A DNA stretch of 24,418 nucleotides from an uncultured Megamonas sp. (GTDB lineage: Bacteria > Bacillota_C > Negativicutes > Selenomonadales > Selenomonadaceae), in assembly GCA_900556715.1 (NCBI GenBank), contig USPM01000013.1, positions 1 through 24,418 of the forward strand, read 5' to 3'. The notes beneath the pieces were generated by a model. That model was not told the DNA's origin. It worked only from the letters and a program-made list of their open reading frames with translations, and made no database searches. The position numbers and the translations under genes are program-made. Positions 1-8,995 of the stretch are shown here, one piece after another; position 1 is the first letter of the stretch, and the number at the start of each line of letters is the position of its first letter.

Positions 1-10
1 AATTTTTCAT
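1..10 (-). CDS. 5' end of an off-window gene (start codon only)
   Basis: On the minus strand an ATG at 10-8 followed by AAA AAT is preceded at 23-15 by AGGTGGTGA, one mismatch from the ideal AGGAGGTGA ribosome-binding site. This looks like the start of a gene that runs leftwards out of the window, divergent from the small membrane protein at 306. Only three codons are visible, so no product can be given; the call rests solely on the good Shine-Dalgarno match and its spacing. Confidence 0.35.
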
Positions 11-187
11 CACTTCACCACCTAACTTTATAATCATTTTTATTTTAACATAAAATAATTCTTCTCTAAATTGAATAAATAATGCTTTATTTATAATTTT
101 AATACACTTATTTTTACATATTAAAAAATTTTTTGAAAATAGCTATATTTGACAACAATTTTAAGATATAAACTTTCTTCAAATTCA

Positions 188-215
188 TTGACTCTTTACT
201 GTAAAGCGTTATAAT
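188..215 (+). promoter_or_regulatory. Sigma-70/A-type promoter of the 68-aa membrane protein gene
   Basis: TTGACT at 188-193 and a perfect TATAAT at 210-215 are separated by 16 bp. The predicted transcription start is near 222, giving a leader of about 84 nt before the ATG at 306. The rest of 11-187 is very AT-rich and shows no convincing gene; it should also hold the promoter of the divergent gene starting at position 10, which I could not resolve. Confidence 0.7.
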
Positions 216-220
216 ATTAA

Positions 221-293
221 CCGAAATAAATTTTCAGTGTATAAATCTATACAACATTATATATATATCAAAAATTTTTATTAAACATTTCGG
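221..293 (+). promoter_or_regulatory. Possible structured 5' leader pairing with the Shine-Dalgarno region
   Basis: CCGAAAT at 221-227, right at the predicted transcript start, is complementary over 7 nt to ATTTCGG at 287-293. The latter overlaps the first two bases of the GGAGG ribosome-binding site (292-296). Inside the loop there is a small hairpin, TGTATA (238-243) / TATACA (248-253). The fold could limit translation or stabilise the 5' end. It matches no riboswitch class I recognise, and in such AT-rich sequence only the C/G-containing closing helix is noteworthy. Confidence 0.3.
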
Positions 294-305
294 AGGAAAT
301 TTATC

Positions 306-512
306 ATGAAAACTATTCTTATTATCCGTGCTTTATTAGTAGCTATTGCTAGTTTCATTCTTTCCCTTTATATAGATAATCCAACAATTTCTGCTTTAAC
401 TTTAGGCATTATTTATTTAGGCTTCTTAGCAAATCTCATCACTTATAGACTTATCACTAAAAGAGATGACGAAGAAGAAGCTTCTTATCACAGCGCACAT
501 AGTTTACAATAA
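306..512 (+). CDS. Small two-helix membrane protein, function unknown
   Basis: The 68-aa product has two hydrophobic helices (about residues 4-22 and 28-47) joined by a short polar turn containing YIDNP. It ends in a charged tail with an acidic DDEEEA cluster and a His/Ser-rich end. I do not recognise the family. The gene looks real: it has a strong GGAGG at 292-296 with 9-nt spacing to the ATG, and its own consensus promoter at 188-215. It is monocistronic, with 277 bp before the next gene. The 513-712 stretch holds only short AT-rich hairpins (for example GACATAA at 549-555 with TTATGTC at 562-568) without a T-run, so the transcript end is not clear. Confidence 0.65.
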   Translation: MKTILIIRALLVAIASFILSLYIDNPTISALTLGIIYLGFLANLITYRLITKRDDEEEASYHSAHSLQ

Positions 513-712
513 TATTAATAATATATTGTAGGCTATTATTATACCTCTGACATAAATACACTTATGTCTTCAAATCAAAACCTATATATTAATTTTAATT
601 TGTTTTTTGTGTATAATTTTAATGGAGTTTATTATTGATTTAACTATCTTTAATAAGCTCTTTTTTTATTTCTCTATTTATTTTATTAATTTAATTCTTT
701 AAAGCCAATCTA

Positions 713-741
713 TTGTTAGCCGATTATTGACATAGTATAAT
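713..741 (+). promoter_or_regulatory. Promoter of the DMT transporter gene
   Basis: TTGTTA at 713-718 and TATAAT at 736-741 are separated by 17 bp, 48 bp upstream of the preferred ATG at 790. A TTGACA at 727-732 is too close to the -10 to act with it. Confidence 0.55.
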
Positions 742-789
742 CTAAAAATATGAAAATTTATTTATTCTATGTTTAGGAGCGTTACTTTT

Positions 790-1701
790 ATGACATTAAA
801 ACAATGGATTCAAATTTTTCCCATTTTGTCAGGCATAATGTGGGGTTCAGCTGGCATATTTGTTCGAAAACTAAGTGAATTAGGATTAAATAGCGTCTCT
901 ATAGTGGAAACTCGCATTGTTGTTGCTATTATTATTATCATTGCCGGTTTATTATATTTGGATAAATCTCTATTAAAAATAAAATTAAAAGATTTATGGA
1001 TTTTCCTTTGTGCGGGCATTTTCAGTATGTTAGGTCTAAATCTTTGTTACAATTTTGCTATCAATGAATTAACTCTATCTTTATCCGCTGTTTTATTGAG
1101 CCTTGCCCCTATATTTGTACTTATTTTAGCTGATATTCTATTTAAAGAAAAACTCACTTTACAAAAAACCATCTGTGCAATCTTGGCTTTAATCGGCTGT
1201 ATTTTTTCCAGCGGAGTCCTAGAAGAAGCCGGTGCTATGAAATGGACTACTATCGGAATTATCATTGGCACTTTAGGTGCATTTTTTTATGGCACTTATA
1301 GCATTTTTTCAAAAATCGCCATGCTCAAAGGTTATCATTCTTTTACCGTTACAGTTTATAGTTTAATGTCTGTTGGCATAGCCTTATTGCCATTTACCGA
1401 TTGGAATTGTGTAATAAAAATCATTCAAATTGATCCAGTACCTATGAGTGGATTTTTATTATTACATTCTTTGCTGACTTCTGTCTTGCCTTATATTTGC
1501 TTTACTGTAGCCCTAAATTATGTCGAAGCTGGCAAGGTTGCCATTTTAGCCTCTGGTGAACCAATAGCTGCTATGCTCTTTGGCATCTTCTTTTATCAAG
1601 AAATACCTACTATCTTATCTTTAATCGGTCTATTTCTCGTTTTATTCGCTCTAGGATTATTGACTATTCCTTTTTCAAAACTAAAAAAAATTTTTAATTA
1701 A
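790..1701 (+). CDS. EamA/DMT superfamily permease (RhaT/YdcZ-like exporter)
   Basis: This is a polytopic inner-membrane protein of about 303 residues with around ten hydrophobic helices arranged as two EamA repeats. It has the typical beginning (PILSGIMWGSAGIFVRKL) and, in the second repeat, an E-P near the end (LASGEPIAAMLFGIFFYQE), as in many drug/metabolite transporters. Family members export amino acids, nucleosides or other small metabolites; the substrate cannot be read from sequence. The open frame starts at 769, but AGGAG lies at 775-779, inside that extension, and points to the ATG at 790 with 10-nt spacing, so I use 790. It is a single-gene unit with a promoter upstream and a terminator at 1724-1763. 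Confidence 0.85.
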   Translation: MTLKQWIQIFPILSGIMWGSAGIFVRKLSELGLNSVSIVETRIVVAIIIIIAGLLYLDKSLLKIKLKDLWIFLCAGIFSMLGLNLCYNFAINELTLSLSAVLLSLAPIFVLILADILFKEKLTLQKTICAILALIGCIFSSGVLEEAGAMKWTTIGIIIGTLGAFFYGTYSIFSKIAMLKGYHSFTVTVYSLMSVGIALLPFTDWNCVIKIIQIDPVPMSGFLLLHSLLTSVLPYICFTVALNYVEAGKVAILASGEPIAAMLFGIFFYQEIPTILSLIGLFLVLFALGLLTIPFSKLKKIFN

Positions 1702-1723
1702 ATATAAGATATAAACAATATTT

Positions 1724-1763
1724 GCAGATATATTTTTCTTAAGAAATTTATATCTGCTTTTTT
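1724..1763 (+). terminator. Rho-independent terminator after the DMT transporter
   Basis: The 9-bp stem GCAGATATA (1724-1732) / TATATCTGC (1749-1757) is followed by six Ts (1758-1763). It separates the transporter from the biotin operon promoter that begins three bases later. Confidence 0.8.
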
Positions 1764-1765
1764 AT

Positions 1766-1794
1766 TTGACAAATATCTCATCTTTCTTTAAAAT
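1766..1794 (+). promoter_or_regulatory. Promoter of the biotin precursor operon
   Basis: A perfect TTGACA at 1766-1771 and TAAAAT (5 of 6) at 1789-1794 are separated by 17 bp. The expected start point near 1801 lies inside the inverted repeat described in the next entry, so bound repressor would block polymerase directly. Confidence 0.75.
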
Positions 1795-1824
1795 GTTAAC
1801 TAAAATTATAGAAAGGTTGACAAT
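1792..1824 (+). promoter_or_regulatory. Putative BirA (biotin repressor) operator
   Basis: The half-sites AATGTTAACT (1792-1801) and GGTTGACAAT (1815-1824) form an inverted repeat, symmetric at 7 of 10 positions, with a 13-bp spacer. The TGTTAAC...GTTnACA core and wide spacing are those of the BirA operator family (ideal halves TTGTTAACC and GGTTAACAA, or TTGTAAACC and GGTTTACAA). It overlaps the last base of the -10, the start site and the ribosome-binding site, and ends at the ATG of the first gene. Repression by biotinyl-AMP-loaded BirA is inferred; the birA gene itself is not in the window. Confidence 0.7.
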
Positions 1825-2304
1825 ATGAGGTATAAAACTTCTACACTTTGTGAAATCGCTATTTTAGTTGCCATGATTTCTATATTAGGGTCAATCAAAA
1901 TTCCTAATATCATTCCTGGCATTGAATTCCAATTATCAGCTCCCTTAGCAGTAGCTATTTGTAGTGTCTTTGGTTTTAAAAAATATATCATCAGCGGTAT
2001 TTTATCCAGCATGATTTGCCTAGCTTTAGGTACACAAAATATATTAAATGTAGCTATTGCCATGCAATTTCGTCTGATCGTTGGTCTACTTTTATATTTA
2101 GCTCAAAATCATCTTTATATGATAATTTTCGCTGGCCCTATCGCTTCACTCATCGCTAGATTTAGTCTATTTTTCTTTTTAGGCAATCTCGGTGCTTTGA
2201 CATTTTCCATGATTTTATTTACTATTCCTGGACTTATCTTCACTGCTATAGCTTCCCCTATTTTGGTAAATATCTTAAAGAAAATAATTCATAAAAGGAG
2301 ATAA
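1825..2304 (+). CDS. Small ECF S-component-like membrane protein, candidate pimelate/biotin-precursor transporter
   Basis: The product has 159 residues with about five hydrophobic segments. Its start (STLCEIAILVAMISILG) is typical of substrate-binding S components of ECF vitamin transporters, followed by a conserved-looking loop with PGIEFQLSAPLAV and a basic C-terminus (KKIIHKRR). It is not an obvious BioY, so I assign no symbol. AAAGG at 1812-1816 is 8 nt from the ATG. The gene is first in the operon, directly behind the BirA-type operator, and ends 5 nt before bioW, so biotin metabolism is strongly implied. As the next enzyme consumes pimelate, pimelate or a related dicarboxylate is the most economical guess for its substrate. 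No ECF energising genes (EcfA, EcfA', EcfT) are here; S components usually share a module encoded elsewhere. ECF membership is judged by eye. Confidence 0.7.
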   Translation: MRYKTSTLCEIAILVAMISILGSIKIPNIIPGIEFQLSAPLAVAICSVFGFKKYIISGILSSMICLALGTQNILNVAIAMQFRLIVGLLLYLAQNHLYMIIFAGPIASLIARFSLFFFLGNLGALTFSMILFTIPGLIFTAIASPILVNILKKIIHKRR

Positions 2305-2309
2305 TATTT

Positions 2310-3065
2310 ATGCTCTATAGTATTCGTATGCGTTCAGCTCAGGGTGGAGCCCATGAACATGGTGGTCATCATATTTCAGGGGCTGAACGTTTGATCACAA
2401 CACAAGATTTGACTACAATCGCAGAAAAATTAATTCAACGAGCTTTAACTCATGAAAAAGGTAGAGCAGATTTTATCCGCCTTACTATTGAAGAAGTCAA
2501 ACCCAAAGATATCATAACTATTCCTATGCTTAATATGGAAACGTATACGGCTATTGATGTAAATGATGGACATAAAAATGCCCGTGAATTCTTAGCTAAT
2601 GCTGGTATTTCTAAAATATCCATAGATAATGCCATATCATCTTTATTATCACTACAAGAAAATATGCGTGGTGCTATTTTAATCGATGCCACTACAGGAA
2701 AACGCTTAGATAATACAGGCATGAGAGGAATTCGCGTCAGTCGCATGGATTTCAAAGATACACTACAAGCAAAAAAACATTTTGATGAATTAGGCTATAC
2801 AGATAATCATGTACAAGAAGCTCTCGTCCTAGCTAGTAAAGTTTTATCCGCACCGAATGTCGTAGGAGAATTATGTTGGTCTGATGATCCTAATTATATT
2901 ATCGGCTATGTATCTGCCAATAATACGTATCACCGCATTACTAAAATGAAGCCATTACATAGTAGTCAAGGTGGTCGAGTATTTTTTGTAAAAACACCTG
3001 TAGATATCACAGCTTTGCAAAATTATCTTGAAAGACAACCTATACTTGTAGATATTAATTTATAA
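2310..3065 (+). CDS. bioW: 6-carboxyhexanoate-CoA ligase (pimeloyl-CoA synthetase)
   Basis: BioW activates free pimelate with ATP and CoA to pimeloyl-CoA, the first committed step of biotin synthesis in Bacillus-type organisms. The 251-aa length is usual for the family. The protein carries the BioW-specific His/Gly-rich N-terminus (GGAHEHGGHHISGAERLI, about residues 12-29) and GMRGIRVSRMD at about 137-147. A clear AAGGAG (2295-2300) sits 9 nt before the ATG. It is the second gene of a tight operon: 5 nt after the membrane protein and just before bioF, whose substrate it makes. The presence of bioW rather than bioC/bioH implies that the cell uses free pimelate, either imported or made elsewhere. 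Confidence 0.95.
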   Translation: MLYSIRMRSAQGGAHEHGGHHISGAERLITTQDLTTIAEKLIQRALTHEKGRADFIRLTIEEVKPKDIITIPMLNMETYTAIDVNDGHKNAREFLANAGISKISIDNAISSLLSLQENMRGAILIDATTGKRLDNTGMRGIRVSRMDFKDTLQAKKHFDELGYTDNHVQEALVLASKVLSAPNVVGELCWSDDPNYIIGYVSANNTYHRITKMKPLHSSQGGRVFFVKTPVDITALQNYLERQPILVDINL

Positions 3066-3083
3066 ATTGAAATGGAGTTTATC

Positions 3084-4238
3084 ATGCAAGATAATTTAAA
3101 TAAATATTTAACTGAAATAGAATTTTTACATCAACAGCAATTATATCGAAAACCTATAACTTATATTCCCATTTCTGCCACTAAAGTTCTAAAAGATAAT
3201 GAAGAATTTTTGATGATGGCTTCTAATAATTATTTAGGGCTTACACATCACCCACAAGTGAAAAAAGCTGCTATTGATGCTATCGAAAAATACGGCACAG
3301 GCTCTGGTGGCTCACGTTTGATATCTGGCTCTCATATTTTATTTGCCAAATTAGAACAAGCACTTGCTGAATTTAAATCTACAGAAAAAGCATTGGTCTT
3401 TAATACTGGCTATATGGCTAATGTTGGCACTATCAGTGCATTGACTAATAATAACGATTACATCATCAGCGACGAATTAAATCACGCAAGTATAATTGAT
3501 GGCTGTCGACTCAGCAAAGCTAAAACTTTAATTTATCGTCATAAAAATATGACAGATTTAGAAAATATATTAAAAATTTTGCCATATTCTCATACGAAAT
3601 TAATCGTTACTGATAGCGTATTTAGTATGGACGGAGATATCGCTCCTTTAGATGAAATAGCTTATCTAGCACATAAATACAATGCTTTAACTATGGTTGA
3701 TGATGCTCATGCTACAGGCGTTTTAGGCAAAGGTCATGGCAGTATAGAACATTTTCACCTACAAGGAAAAATTGATATTCAATTAGGCACTTTAAGCAAA
3801 GCCCTCGCTTCTGAAGGTGGCTTTGTCGCTGGCAAAAAAATTCTTATTGAATATCTCATCAATAAGGCTCGCAGTTATATTTTTTCTACAGCATTGACAC
3901 CAGCAGATATAGCAAGTAGCCTTGAAGCATTGTCCTTAATCGCTAACGATAATAGTTTAGTTGATAAATTATACGATAATATTTCCTATGTACAAGATTT
4001 ATTCCAACAAAATAATATAGATATAAACTTAACGACTCCTATCGTGCCTATCATTGTGCATAGCAATGAAAAAGCTCTGCAAATAGCTCAAAAACTCTAT
4101 GAAAAACATATTATTTTATCTGCTATCCGCCCACCGACAGTCCCACAAAACCAAAGCCGATTGCGTCTTGCGATATCAGCTAGTCATACACAAGAAGATT
4201 TAAATTTTGTCATCACTGAATTAATTAATTTACTTTAA
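3084..4238 (+). CDS. bioF: 8-amino-7-oxononanoate (KAPA) synthase
   Basis: This PLP enzyme condenses pimeloyl-CoA with L-alanine to KAPA, CO2 and CoA. About 384 residues give a full-length alpha-oxoamine synthase: SNNYLGL near the N-terminus, GSGGSRLISGSH, VDDAHATGVLG (about 205-215), and the PLP-binding lysine in TLSKALASEGGF (about K239). By sequence alone 2-amino-3-ketobutyrate CoA ligase is a close alternative; adjacency to bioW decides for BioF. The frame is open from an ATG at 3072, but GGAG at 3074-3077 lies inside that extension, 6 nt before the ATG at 3084, so 3084 is preferred. bioA, bioD and bioB are not here, so KAPA is converted further by genes elsewhere. Confidence 0.92.
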   Translation: MQDNLNKYLTEIEFLHQQQLYRKPITYIPISATKVLKDNEEFLMMASNNYLGLTHHPQVKKAAIDAIEKYGTGSGGSRLISGSHILFAKLEQALAEFKSTEKALVFNTGYMANVGTISALTNNNDYIISDELNHASIIDGCRLSKAKTLIYRHKNMTDLENILKILPYSHTKLIVTDSVFSMDGDIAPLDEIAYLAHKYNALTMVDDAHATGVLGKGHGSIEHFHLQGKIDIQLGTLSKALASEGGFVAGKKILIEYLINKARSYIFSTALTPADIASSLEALSLIANDNSLVDKLYDNISYVQDLFQQNNIDINLTTPIVPIIVHSNEKALQIAQKLYEKHIILSAIRPPTVPQNQSRLRLAISASHTQEDLNFVITELINLL

Positions 4239-4243
4239 TATAA

Positions 4244-4290
4244 AAAGAGCTTGATAATACATAAATCATATTATCAAGCTCTTTATTTTT
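4244..4290. terminator. Bidirectional terminator between bioF and uvrA
   Basis: A perfect 16-bp stem AAAGAGCTTGATAATA (4244-4259) / its complement (4269-4284) with a 9-nt loop is flanked by A- and T-rich tracts on both sides. It can end the plus-strand bio operon and the minus-strand uvrA, whose stop codon (4291-4289) lies just beyond it. Confidence 0.85.
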
Positions 4291-7135
4291 ATGCGTCTCG
4301 TTTATTTAATCTTTTTCCTTCTTCAAGTAAAGGTTTTAAAAATTGCCCTGTGTATGAAGCTTTTACTTTCGCTATATCTTCCGGTGTTCCTTTGGCTACA
4401 ATAGTGCCACCGCGATTGCCACCTTCAGGGCCTAAATCGATCAAGTAATCTGCTGTTTTTATCACATCAAGATTATGTTCAATGACAACTACAGTATCTC
4501 CGCCATCAACTAATCGCTGTAATACATCTAAAAGTTGATGAATATCTGCTGTATGAAGCCCTGTTGTCGGTTCATCTAAAATATACAGAGTCTTACCTGT
4601 ACTTCTTCTAGCTAATTCAGAAGCTAATTTTACACGCTGTGCTTCACCACCAGATAATGTCGTCGCTGGCTGTCCCAATTGAATATAGCCAAGTCCTACA
4701 TCTTGTAAAACTTTCATATAGCGATAAATTTTAGGTATATTTTCAAAAAATACACAGCCTTCATCAACAGTCATATTGAGTACATCAGATATAGTTTTCC
4801 CTTTATATTTTACTTCCAAAGTTTCACGATTATATCTTGCTCCCTTACAAACTTCGCATGGAACATATACATCTGGTAAAAAGTGCATTTCGATTTTTAT
4901 AATGCCATCACCATGACAAGCTTCACAACGTCCACCTTTGACATTGAAACTAAAACGACCAGGCTTATATCCTCTTATCTTCGCTTCATTGGTTTGACTA
5001 AATAATTCACGAATGCTATCAAACACACCTGTATATGTTGCAGGATTAGAGCGAGGTGTTCTACCTATTGGCGATTGGTCAATATTGATGATTTTATCTA
5101 TATTTTCAATGCCTTTTATCTCTTTATGTTTACCTGGTTTTCCCTTTATTGTATATAATTTACTTGCTAAACCTTTATACAATATCTCATTTACCAAAGT
5201 AGATTTTCCAGAACCAGAAACTCCTGTTACTACAGTGAATACACCTAATGGAAATTTTACATTTATATTTTTTAAATTATTTTCTTTAGCACCAACAACT
5301 TCGATAAAATTGCCATTGCCCTTTCTTCTCTCTTTTGGTACTGATATATATTTTCTACGACTTAAATATTGCCCTGTTATTGAATTTAAATTTTGCTTGA
5401 TTTCTTCAACAGTTCCTTGAGCTACTACTTCACCGCCACCAGCTCCTGCTTTTGGCCCTATATCAATAATACAATCTGCTGCATACATAGTATCTTCATC
5501 ATGTTCTACCACAATCAAAGTATTTCCTAAATCACGAAGATGTTTTAATGTAGCTAACAATCTATTATTATCTCTTTGATGAAGTCCTATACTAGGTTCA
5601 TCTAAAATATATAATACACCGACTAAACCTGAACCAATCTGTGTAGCTAAGCGAATACGCTGAGCTTCCCCACCAGATAAAGTGCCTGCTGCTCTAGATA
5701 ATGTTAAATATTCTAACCCTACATCTAGTAAAAAACCTAATCTAGCATGAAGTTCTTTCATAATCTGTTTAGCAATGATTTCTTCACGCTCAGTGAATTT
5801 AAGATTTTTAAAAAATTCACTAGCTTCAGCGATAGTCATATCTGTTACTTGTTTTATATTTTTATCGCCAATAGTGATGGACAATACTTCTGGTTTTAAC
5901 CTTGCCCCTTTACATTTTGGACATGGTGTAGTGCTCATATATGCTTCATATGATTCTCGCATTATATCTGAATTAGTCTCTTTATAACGACGCTCAAGCA
6001 TAGGCATTACACCTTCAAATGGTGAGAAATACTCTTTATATTCATCATACATATTCACATATGAATAATTAAATCTTTCTTCGCCTGAACCATTTATCAA
6101 ATACTCTTGAATGTTTTTATCAATTTCATTCCATGGAGTATTTAAAGTATAACCATATTTTTTTAATACAGCTTCAATCTGCACCATAGCATAAGAAGCT
6201 GGATTTTTGGATAATGGTGCAAATAAACCTTCTGCTGGACTTAAATTTTTATTTGGCATTACTAAATCAATATCAAATTGTTGATGACTGCCAAGTCCAC
6301 TACATTCAGGGCAAGCCCCATATGGACTATTAAATGAAAACATACGCGGAGCAATCTCTGGCAGACTGATACCACAATCTATACAAGCAAAATTTTGGCT
6401 AAACATCAATAATTCACCATCAACTACTTGTACATAGACAATTCCTTCACCTATATCTAAAGCAGTTTCAAGTGAATCTGCTAAACGTTGTTCAATGCCT
6501 TCACGCACAATGAGGCGGTCGATTACAACTTCAATCGTATGTTTTTTATTTTTTTCTAAATTGATTTCTTCATTAATATCTATAACTTCGCCATCAATGC
6601 GTACACGCACATAACCTTCTTTGCGAATTTGTTCCAATACTTTTTTATGTTCGCCTTTTTTCCCACGAATGATTTGTGCCATGATCAATAATTTACTGCG
6701 TTCTGGCAAACTCATGATATTATCTACCATTTGGTCTACTGTCTGCTGAGTGATAGGTTTACCACATTTTGGACAATGAGGTTTTCCCACTCTAGCGAAT
6801 AATAAACGCAAATAATCATAAATCTCGGTAACTGTTCCCACTGTAGAACGAGGATTATGACTTGTCGTTTTTTGGTCAATAGATATAGCAGGCGATAATC
6901 CTTCTATATAATCAACATCTGGTTTATCCATCTGCCCTAAAAATTGTCTAGCATATGCAGATAAAGATTCTACATAACGACGTTGACCTTCGGCATATAT
7001 CGTATCAAAAGCTAATGAAGATTTTCCACTGCCACTCAATCCTGTTACTACTACTAATTTATCACGAGGAATTTTTACATCTATATTTTTTAAATTATGA
7101 GCTCTCGCTCCTTTTACTGTTATAAAATCAGACAA
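4289..7135 (-). CDS. uvrA: UvrABC nucleotide excision repair ATPase, subunit A
   Basis: UvrA recognises DNA damage and loads UvrB. At 948 aa it is full length. It has two ABC ATPase halves: Walker [10 protein letters not shown] (about 32-40) and [13 protein letters not shown] in the second half, two LSGGEAQR signatures, and two Walker B motifs ([12 protein letters not shown] and [12 protein letters not shown]). CxxC zinc-binding pairs are visible (CIDCG...[14 protein letters not shown]...CEVCKG, plus CPKC pairs). The initiation codon appears to be TTG (7135-7133), preceded by a strong AAGGAGGAT (7149-7141); no in-frame ATG fits better. uvrB is not adjacent. The upstream gap 7136-7290 is AT-rich and I could not fix a promoter in it. 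Confidence 0.97.
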   Translation of the reverse strand: MSDFITVKGARAHNLKNIDVKIPRDKLVVVTGLSGSGKSSLAFDTIYAEGQRRYVESLSAYARQFLGQMDKPDVDYIEGLSPAISIDQKTTSHNPRSTVGTVTEIYDYLRLLFARVGKPHCPKCGKPITQQTVDQMVDNIMSLPERSKLLIMAQIIRGKKGEHKKVLEQIRKEGYVRVRIDGEVIDINEEINLEKNKKHTIEVVIDRLIVREGIEQRLADSLETALDIGEGIVYVQVVDGELLMFSQNFACIDCGISLPEIAPRMFSFNSPYGACPECSGLGSHQQFDIDLVMPNKNLSPAEGLFAPLSKNPASYAMVQIEAVLKKYGYTLNTPWNEIDKNIQEYLINGSGEERFNYSYVNMYDEYKEYFSPFEGVMPMLERRYKETNSDIMRESYEAYMSTTPCPKCKGARLKPEVLSITIGDKNIKQVTDMTIAEASEFFKNLKFTEREEIIAKQIMKELHARLGFLLDVGLEYLTLSRAAGTLSGGEAQRIRLATQIGSGLVGVLYILDEPSIGLHQRDNNRLLATLKHLRDLGNTLIVVEHDEDTMYAADCIIDIGPKAGAGGGEVVAQGTVEEIKQNLNSITGQYLSRRKYISVPKERRKGNGNFIEVVGAKENNLKNINVKFPLGVFTVVTGVSGSGKSTLVNEILYKGLASKLYTIKGKPGKHKEIKGIENIDKIINIDQSPIGRTPRSNPATYTGVFDSIRELFSQTNEAKIRGYKPGRFSFNVKGGRCEACHGDGIIKIEMHFLPDVYVPCEVCKGARYNRETLEVKYKGKTISDVLNMTVDEGCVFFENIPKIYRYMKVLQDVGLGYIQLGQPATTLSGGEAQRVKLASELARRSTGKTLYILDEPTTGLHTADIHQLLDVLQRLVDGGDTVVVIEHNLDVIKTADYLIDLGPEGGNRGGTIVAKGTPEDIAKVKASYTGQFLKPLLEEGKRLNKRDA

Positions 7136-7294
7136 AATATATCCTCCTTATTTATATTATTATCAAATTTAAAATCATTTATAAATCCTAGTTTTATACT
7201 ATTAATTATATCATATTAATAATAATTATTAAATAAGAATTTATTTTTGATATTTATAAACTTTTATTGATTAACAACAGCTTTACAAAATAAA

Positions 7295-7325
7295 AAAAGT
7301 GCAGAAAATAAATTTCTGCACTTTT
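7295..7325 (-). terminator. Rho-independent terminator after gdhA
   Basis: The 13-bp stem AAAAGTGCAGAAA (7295-7307) / TTTCTGCACTTTT (7313-7325) has a 5-nt loop; read on the minus strand it is followed by further Ts (7294-7292). It ends gdhA transcription before uvrA. Confidence 0.85.
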
Positions 7326-7356
7326 AATTGCTTTATTCTATATGTTAAATTACTTA

Positions 7357-8766
<1,410 letters not shown>

Positions 8767-8870
8767 TTAATTAGTATATAAATTTTATCTATATACTATA
8801 TATATATTTAACGTAAATAATTATAGCATGTCATTTTTATATTGCATAGATATTTTTTACAAAACCATAA

Positions 8871-8894
8871 TTAAATACTGTATACAGTATTTAA
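8871..8894. promoter_or_regulatory. Perfect 24-bp palindrome, operator-like
   Basis: TTAAATACTGTA (8871-8882) is followed immediately by its exact reverse complement (8883-8894). The central CTGTATACAG is not simple AT sequence. It lies between the divergent gdhA and serine hydrolase genes, 34 bp upstream of the predicted -35 of the latter. The form suits a dimeric repressor or activator; I cannot name the regulator. It lacks the T-run expected of a terminator. Confidence 0.5.
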
Positions 8895-8927
8895 AAAATC
8901 TATACATTCTAGAATTTATAACTTATT

Positions 8928-8955
8928 TTTACTGTTTTTATCAGTATGTTATAAT
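8928..8955 (+). promoter_or_regulatory. Promoter of the serine hydrolase-OppA unit
   Basis: An extended -10, TGT-TATAAT, lies at 8947-8955 with a weak -35 TTTACT at 8928-8933 (16-bp spacing). It sits inside the longer open frame that begins at 8828, which argues that the real gene starts downstream, at 8996. Confidence 0.6.
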
Positions 8956-8995
8956 AGATAATAATTTAATTATTATACAGAAAAGATGTGTTATC

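Noticed and set aside
149..172. TTGACA at 149-154 with a TATAAA downstream as a second promoter
   Set aside because: The spacing is only 12 bp; the TTGACT/TATAAT pair at 188-215 is clearly better.
4251..4448. Plus-strand ORF of 65 codons
   Set aside because: It lies mostly antisense to the 3' end of uvrA and begins in the bidirectional terminator; no ribosome-binding site or family resemblance.
5013..5420. Plus-strand ORF of 135 codons inside uvrA
   Set aside because: It is antisense to the conserved second ATPase half of UvrA and is explained as a shadow of that coding sequence.
8871..8894. Interpretation of the palindrome as a LexA, BlaI/MecI or CopY box
   Set aside because: The centre (CTGTATACAG) does not fit the spacing of CTGT-N8-ACAG or the TACA-NN-TGTA order, so no known regulator is named.
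8828..8995. 56-codon N-terminal extension of the serine hydrolase
   Set aside because: It contains the 24-bp palindrome and the extended -10 promoter, has no ribosome-binding site, and reads as low-complexity Tyr/Ile/Phe residues typical of translated AT-rich spacer.
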